The notes under the pieces were generated by a model. The model searched no databases and was not told the origin of the DNA. It saw only the letters and a list, made by a program, of their open reading frames with translations. From an uncultured Collinsella sp. (GTDB lineage: Bacteria; Actinomycetota; Coriobacteriia; Coriobacteriales; Coriobacteriaceae): DNA of 64,000 bases. The translations under genes were made by a program, and so were the position numbers. The stretch spans positions 62,001 to 126,000 of the forward strand of contig UQMU01000001.1 in NCBI GenBank assembly GCA_900542305.1, in the 5' to 3' direction. Below are positions 59,712 through 64,000 of this stretch, one piece after another (the stretch's first letter is position 1; every line of letters starts with the position of its first letter).

Positions 59712-61628
59712 ATGGAAGAGGCCTACCGTCAAGCACGCAAGCGCGGCGAGCAAGGACGTCGACGCGCCATTAGTCAAAGCGAGTATCCGTACCTCACGGA
59801 CCTCGATAGCTTGGTTGCCCAGCTCCCCTTAGGCCAGCGAGAGAATGTCGGCCTGAGAGACATTCCGCTCGAAATGGTCGTCGGTACGGTTACCAAGGGC
59901 CGTCAGTCCGCCTTTTCATGCAACTTTATGCCCCTACTGCCGTTTGGCACCGAGTTCGCCCGCAAGTGGTCCAACCTCTACGACATCCAGGTAACCGAGG
60001 GTTATCGCGACCCCATCATCGTCACCGAGTTCATGCATCGGTTCTATGTCCAGGAAGGCAACAAACGCGTCAGTGTCCTCAAATTCCTGGACGCCCCGAC
60101 GGTTTCGGCCAAGGTCACCCGTCTCTACCCCGGCACATGGGATTCCGTCGAAAGCCGCCTGTACGGCGAGTTCTGCGCGTTTTGGCGCGTCTGCCCCCTA
60201 TACGAGATCGAGTTCTCGCGTGAGGGAAGCTACGAGACGCTCGCCAAGATGCTCGGTCAGAACCTTATCGAAAAATGGCCGCAGAAAAAGGTCGACTACC
60301 TGCGCCACACCTTCCTGCTCTTTAAGCGCGCCTACCTTCGCGCAGGCGGCGACCACCTGGACATTACGCCTGCCGACGCCATGCTCGTGTACCTCAATGT
60401 GTACAACCAGGACCGCCTGCTGGATACGCCGACGGATATCGTTGTAAACCGCCTGTGCAAGATTTGGCGCGAGCTGGTCATCGCCGGCAAAAATGACGAG
60501 GACAAGGTCGATCTTGTCGAAGCACCGAGCGTCGACGAGGAAGAGTCGCCCGCCCAGTCCACCTCCGGTGTGCTCAACTTCTTTATGGGCAAGACCGTCT
60601 ACTCGGTGGCCAACCCCCTGCGCATCGCCTTTATCCATGAGTTCCCCTGTGCGACGTCGAGCTGGGACAGCCTGCACGACCAAGGGCGCCAGTATCTCGA
60701 TGAGCACTTTGGCGGTATCGTGCGCACTGAGGCGTTCGAGGACTGTCACGATCCGGATGTGTTCTACGCCGCCGTGGAAACGGCTGTCAAACATGGAGCA
60801 AACGTCATCTTCTCGACCTCGCACCGCCTGATGGAATACACGCTCAGGGCTGCCGTTGAGTATCCCCAGGTTCGGTTCCTCAACTGCTCTATCGGCCTTC
60901 CCCATCAAAGCGTCCGTTCGTACTTTGGCAAGATGTACGAGGCCAAGTTTCTCCTGGGCGCCCTTGCCGCCAGCATGGCGGACAACCACCGCATCGGTTA
61001 CCACGCGTCGGTATTCGCCTCGGGCGCACTCAGCGAGATCAACGCCTTTGCGATTGGCGCCTCGCTGCTCGACCCACGCGCGCAGGTAATCCTCACCTGG
61101 GGCGATGTGCCTGCAGGTGGTCTTGTCGAGGCCATGTACCGCGAAGGCGTGAGCGTCATGACCGGCGCTGACATGTCAAAGTCGCTCGAAGACCCAACGG
61201 CCTACGGACTCCACCGCCTGGTCGATGGCAAGGTTTCCGGCATCGCCATGCCGGTATGGAACTGGGGCCGTTACTACGAGCTCATCGTTCGCAGCCTTCT
61301 GCACGGTACGTGGGACGAGACCAGCGATGACAACCAAGTGCGCGCCGTCAACTACTGGTACGGCATGAGCTCAGGCGTTATCGACATTCGCTACGCTCCG
61401 GGCCTGCCTTATCAGACGCGCAAGCTTGTTCAGCTCCTCCGCAATGGCATTGTTGAGGGATCCATCAACCCCTTTGGCGGCGAGCTCCACAGCCAGAACG
61501 GCGTGGTACAGATCGAAGGCTTCCCTCCGCTGCCGAGCACGCAGATTGTCGAGATGAATTGGCTGGCGGACAACGTGGTGGGCACCATTCCGCAGCTCGA
61601 CGATGAGCCGAAAGTCCCTGCCCTATGA
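59712..61628 (+). CDS. ParB-like/Srx domain fused to a BMP-type binding domain (cytoplasmic)
   Basis: 638 residues and no signal peptide. The N-terminal part (to about 270) contains a ParB/sulfiredoxin-like nuclease-fold segment (VGLRDIPLEMVVGTVTKG, then YVQEGNKRVSVLKF) and a helical region. From about residue 305 it matches the Bmp/PnrA (basic membrane protein) periplasmic-binding fold that in other proteins binds nucleosides. With no export signal, the binding part must face the cytoplasm, so it is more likely a sensor or regulator than a transporter. The stop overlaps the start of a phosphoesterase gene (ATGA), so the two are coupled. Confidence 0.75.
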   Translation: MEEAYRQARKRGEQGRRRAISQSEYPYLTDLDSLVAQLPLGQRENVGLRDIPLEMVVGTVTKGRQSAFSCNFMPLLPFGTEFARKWSNLYDIQVTEGYRDPIIVTEFMHRFYVQEGNKRVSVLKFLDAPTVSAKVTRLYPGTWDSVESRLYGEFCAFWRVCPLYEIEFSREGSYETLAKMLGQNLIEKWPQKKVDYLRHTFLLFKRAYLRAGGDHLDITPADAMLVYLNVYNQDRLLDTPTDIVVNRLCKIWRELVIAGKNDEDKVDLVEAPSVDEEESPAQSTSGVLNFFMGKTVYSVANPLRIAFIHEFPCATSSWDSLHDQGRQYLDEHFGGIVRTEAFEDCHDPDVFYAAVETAVKHGANVIFSTSHRLMEYTLRAAVEYPQVRFLNCSIGLPHQSVRSYFGKMYEAKFLLGALAASMADNHRIGYHASVFASGALSEINAFAIGASLLDPRAQVILTWGDVPAGGLVEAMYREGVSVMTGADMSKSLEDPTAYGLHRLVDGKVSGIAMPVWNWGRYYELIVRSLLHGTWDETSDDNQVRAVNYWYGMSSGVIDIRYAPGLPYQTRKLVQLLRNGIVEGSINPFGGELHSQNGVVQIEGFPPLPSTQIVEMNWLADNVVGTIPQLDDEPKVPAL

Positions 61629-62335
61629 AAATCCTTGCCATAGCCGATACCGAAGAACGATGCCTTTGGGAGTGCTTTCGCAAGGAACGCTTTGAGGGAG
61701 TCGACCTGATTTTGTCCGCCGGCGATCTGGACCCGGACTATCTTGAGTTTTTGGTTACGGTCATCAACAAACCGCTCATCTACGTGCGCGGCAATCACGA
61801 TGACCGCTACGCACGTCATGCACCGGGCGGATGTATCTGCGTGGAAGACAGCGTGTACACGTACCGAGGGATTCGCATTGCGGGCCTTGGCGGGTCCATG
61901 CGTTATCGCGACGGCGCCAACATGTACACCGAACGCGAGATGTCCAAGCGCATGCGTAAGCTGTCGCGTAAGGTTAGGATGGTCGGCGGGTGCGACATTC
62001 TGCTTACCCATGCGCCCGCCGCCGGTATGGGTGATCTGGACGATCTACCGCATCGAGGGTTTGAGTGCTTTAACACGGCGCTTGAGTCCTGGGGGGCCGG
62101 CTACATGGTGCATGGGCATGTACACCAAAGCTACGGTTACGATTTTCAGCGCGAGCGGCAGCATGTGTGTGGAACGACGATCATCAACGCCTGCGGCCAT
62201 ACGCAGTTTGAGCTCGACCAGACGCGCTACCCCATCCGTGGCTGGCAAGCAGCTTGGCTCAACTCACAAACCATGCGCCGCGAGCTCAAACGCCACGAAG
62301 CCATCGAGTCTTCAACAGCCAGAACACCCTGGTAA
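61625..62335 (+). CDS. Metallophosphoesterase
   Basis: 236 residues. The calcineurin-like motifs are IADTEE (a DxH variant with Glu in place of the His), AGDLD, RGNHDD, THAP and HGHVHQ. The first motif lacks the usual His (normally D-x-H), which may change metal binding. It overlaps the ParB/BMP fusion gene by four bases. The substrate (nucleotide, cyclic nucleotide or protein) is not known. Confidence 0.88.
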   Translation: MKILAIADTEERCLWECFRKERFEGVDLILSAGDLDPDYLEFLVTVINKPLIYVRGNHDDRYARHAPGGCICVEDSVYTYRGIRIAGLGGSMRYRDGANMYTEREMSKRMRKLSRKVRMVGGCDILLTHAPAAGMGDLDDLPHRGFECFNTALESWGAGYMVHGHVHQSYGYDFQRERQHVCGTTIINACGHTQFELDQTRYPIRGWQAAWLNSQTMRRELKRHEAIESSTARTPW

Positions 62336-62336
62336 C

Positions 62337-62373
62337 CACCATAAAGGGGACACTGTCCCCTTTATGGTGCTTT
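62337..62373 (+). terminator. Perfect 16-bp hairpin terminator
   Basis: CACCATAAAGGGGACA pairs fully with its complement around one base, then CTTTT. The stem contains the GGGGACA repeat theme. Confidence 0.88.
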
Positions 62374-62386
62374 TGACGCGATAGCA

Positions 62387-62426
62387 AGAAACCCGGTCCT
62401 GCACAAGGCAGAACCGGGTTTCTTTA
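62387..62426. terminator. Bidirectional terminator before rplA end
   Basis: AGAAACCCGGT pairs with ACCGGGTTTCT with T-runs on both strands. It stops rplKA on the minus strand and any plus-strand read-through. Confidence 0.88.
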
Positions 62427-62460
62427 GCAATGCTTGCTGTACTCAGGCAGTAACTAGCAG

Positions 62461-63168
62461 TTACTCAGCCAGGAAGTCACGCTGGACAGCGGGATCGACC
62501 TTGACGCCAGGGCCCATGGTGGAAGACACGGAGATGGACTTGACGTACTTGCCCTTAGCAGAAGAGGGCTTGACGCGCAGGATCTCGGTGTACAGGGCAG
62601 CGTAGTTCTCGACGAGCTGCTGCTCAGAGAAGGACTTCTTGCCCAGGGGCACGTGGCAGATGCCGTAACGGTCGGCGCGGTACTCAACGCGGCCGGCCTT
62701 GAGCTCGGAGACCATCTTGGCGACGTCCATGGTCACGGTGCCGAGCTTGGGGTTCGGCATGAGGCCACGGGGACCAAGGATCTTACCGATGCGGCCAACC
62801 TTGGCCATCATGTTCGGCGTAGCGATAGCGGCGTCGAAGTTGATCTCGCCCTTCTGGATCTGGGCAACGAGCTCGTCGGAACCGATGATGTCGGCGCCGG
62901 CAGCCTCGGCCTCGCGGGCCTTCTCGCCCTCGGCGAAGACGGCAACACGAACGGTCTTGCCGGTGCCGTGGGGCAGGGAGATGGAACCGCGGATGTTCTG
63001 GTCAGCCTTACGAGTATCGATGCCCAGACGGAAGTGGGCCTCGACGGTCTCGTCGAACTTGGCGGTGTCGAGCTCCTTGATGAGCTTGGCAGCCTGAAGG
63101 GGGGTGTAGAGCGTGGCGCGGTCAATCTTCTCGGCAGCGGCGTTATAGCTCTTACCATGCTTAGCCAT
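62461..63168 (-). CDS. rplA: 50S ribosomal protein L1
   Basis: The 235-residue L1 stalk protein has the conserved KVGRIGKILGPRGLMPNPK and NYAAL segments. It represses its own operon in many bacteria. The start is put at the second ATG (MAKHGKSYN), eight bases after AGGAGG; the first ATG is too close. In E. coli rplJ follows; here a terminator and other genes do. Confidence 0.97.
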   Translation of the reverse strand: MAKHGKSYNAAAEKIDRATLYTPLQAAKLIKELDTAKFDETVEAHFRLGIDTRKADQNIRGSISLPHGTGKTVRVAVFAEGEKAREAEAAGADIIGSDELVAQIQKGEINFDAAIATPNMMAKVGRIGKILGPRGLMPNPKLGTVTMDVAKMVSELKAGRVEYRADRYGICHVPLGKKSFSEQQLVENYAALYTEILRVKPSSAKGKYVKSISVSSTMGPGVKVDPAVQRDFLAE

Positions 63169-63285
63169 ATGCATTACCTCCTGTGGTTAAACGGGCGTGA
63201 GCCCTCCCACATCGTATCGTGTGCCCTATTGCACACATTTAACGGGCGCCCCGGTCGGGTCACCCGTCGTTACCATAAGAAATCG
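63169..63285 (-). other. rplK-rplA spacer with hairpin
   Basis: This 117-base spacer has a GTGTGC/GCACAC hairpin (63219-63236) and two copies of the segment TTAACGGGCG/TTAAACGGGCG on the plus strand. It could be an L1-responsive or processing site; nothing firmer can be said. Confidence 0.35.
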
Positions 63286-63714
63286 CTACTCAGCGATGGT
63301 GACGCCCATGGAACGGGCGGTACCGGCGATGATCTTCTTGGCGGCGTCAATGTCGTTGGCATTGAGGTCCGGCATCTTGATCTCGGCGATCTTGGTGAGC
63401 TGCTCCTGGGAGAGCTGACCAACCTTGTCGGCCTGGGGCTTAGCGGAACCAGACTTAAGGTTCAGCTCCTTCTTGATGAGGTGAGCCGCCGGCGGGGTCT
63501 TGGTGATGAAGGAGAAGGACTTATCCTCGTAGACAGAAATCTCAACGGGGATGATGTCGCCCTTCTTGTCCTGCGTCTCGGCGTTAAAGGCCTGGCAGAA
63601 CTGCATGATGTTCACGCCAGCAGCGCCCAGGGCGGGTCCGACGGGAGGAGCGGGGTTAGCTGCACCAGCAGGAATCTGGAGCTTAATGACGTTGGCAACC
63701 TTCTTCTCAGCCAT
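63286..63714 (-). CDS. rplK: 50S ribosomal protein L11
   Basis: The 142-residue L11 is complete: KLQIPAGAANPAPPVGPALG, the rRNA-binding C-terminal domain and the final GTARSMGVTI. It is needed for factor binding and for RelA control in stringent response. The start is the second ATG, six bases after GAAAGGA. It follows nusG. Confidence 0.97.
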   Translation of the reverse strand: MAEKKVANVIKLQIPAGAANPAPPVGPALGAAGVNIMQFCQAFNAETQDKKGDIIPVEISVYEDKSFSFITKTPPAAHLIKKELNLKSGSAKPQADKVGQLSQEQLTKIAEIKMPDLNANDIDAAKKIIAGTARSMGVTIAE

Positions 63715-63834
63715 GGTCATTCCTTTCGAATCACGAGTGTGAAGTACTTGCTATATCGTAAGCACGCACGTGTTAGAAGCACTCCTGAGATGAGCAGTCA
63801 CAGAAGAAGCACGCTCGCGCGAACGGACGAAAAC

Positions 63835-64000
63835 TTAAGCGATGACAGCGACCTGGTTAAAGTCGAGCTCGACCGGCGTCTCGCGGCCAAAGATCATCAG
63901 CGTGACCTTGAGCTTGCCAGCCTCGGTGTTAACCTCGGAGACCTTGCCATCAAAGTCGGTAAGCGGGCCATCGGTGACGCGGACGGACGTACCGACCTCA
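63835..64000 (-). CDS. nusG: Transcription antitermination protein NusG, C-terminal part (5' end outside window)
   Basis: Only the last 54 codons are in the window, the KOW domain: VRVTDGPLTDFDGKVSEVN and IFGRETPVELDF. It joins RNA polymerase to ribosomal S10 or Rho. It is 120 bases upstream of rplK, in the standard order. Confidence 0.95.
   Translation of the reverse strand, partial: EVGTSVRVTDGPLTDFDGKVSEVNTEAGKLKVTLMIFGRETPVELDFNQVAVIA

Overview
The window is GC-rich bacterial chromosome, almost certainly from the class Coriobacteriia and most likely a Collinsella (gut actinobacterium). This rests on gene content, not on any search: actinobacterial-type ribosomal proteins, a Firmicutes-ordered type II fatty acid cluster, a sortase-E-like LAATG surface protein, a FeoA-FeoB fusion, and numerous GGGACAG-loop hairpins in the intergenic regions. 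No rRNA, tRNA, CRISPR array, prophage or transposase was seen.

The backbone is the ancestral nusG-rplK-rplA-rplJ-rplL-rpoB-rpoC-rpsL-rpsG-fusA-rpsJ-rplC...rplX series. All of it lies on the minus strand and in ancestral order, read from right to left, but it is broken into five blocks: nusG-rplKA (62.4-64 kb), rplJL (39.8-40.8 kb), rpoBC (30.3-38.3 kb), rpsL-rpsG-fusA-rpsJ (24.6-28 kb) and rplC to rplX (4.9-10.6 kb). Other genes lie between the blocks, tuf is absent from its usual place, and rplX is followed at once by a terminator instead of rplE.

Regions, left to right: 0-2.4 kb holds a truncated U32 peptidase and an RluA pseudouridine synthase (+). 2.4-4.6 kb holds a Gfo/Idh/MocA dehydrogenase and its DeoR-type regulator (-). 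4.6-10.9 kb is the S10/spc block. 11-14.3 kb holds a phosphatase, a CDF cation transporter and an orphan PTS EIIC (-). 14.3-23.5 kb is a complete fatty acid initiation and elongation operon, fabH-acpP-fabK-fabD-fabG-fabF-accB-fabZ-accC-accDA (-), divergent from birA (+), which biotinylates AccB. 24.5-28.1 kb is the str block. 28.5-30.2 kb is an ECF sigma factor with a membrane anti-sigma-like partner. 30.3-41 kb holds rpoBC, galU and rplJL. 41-50 kb holds an aminotransferase, a hypothetical protein, a DNA-deoxyinosine glycosylase, a GH13 amylase, an MFS exporter, FeoAB and an esterase. 50-62.3 kb (+) holds EIIA-Glc, asnS, a WYL regulator, a three-gene ABC importer, a wall-anchored 5'-nucleotidase, an MscS channel and an unusual two-gene unit (ParB-like/BMP fusion plus metallophosphoesterase).

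The most interesting signals are non-coding. A 69-nt conserved core occurs twice, near 10.95 kb and 28.23 kb. Each copy is enclosed by a long inverted repeat unique to its locus, and an internal hairpin shows compensatory base changes. Hairpins with a conserved GGGACAG loop but free stem sequence recur at gene ends. A shared motif (GGAyACGCCCGnnnCGTG) lies at the rplC, rplB and rpsL promoters. A 99-nt hairpin with tandem G-A internal loops lies between feoAB and the esterase gene.
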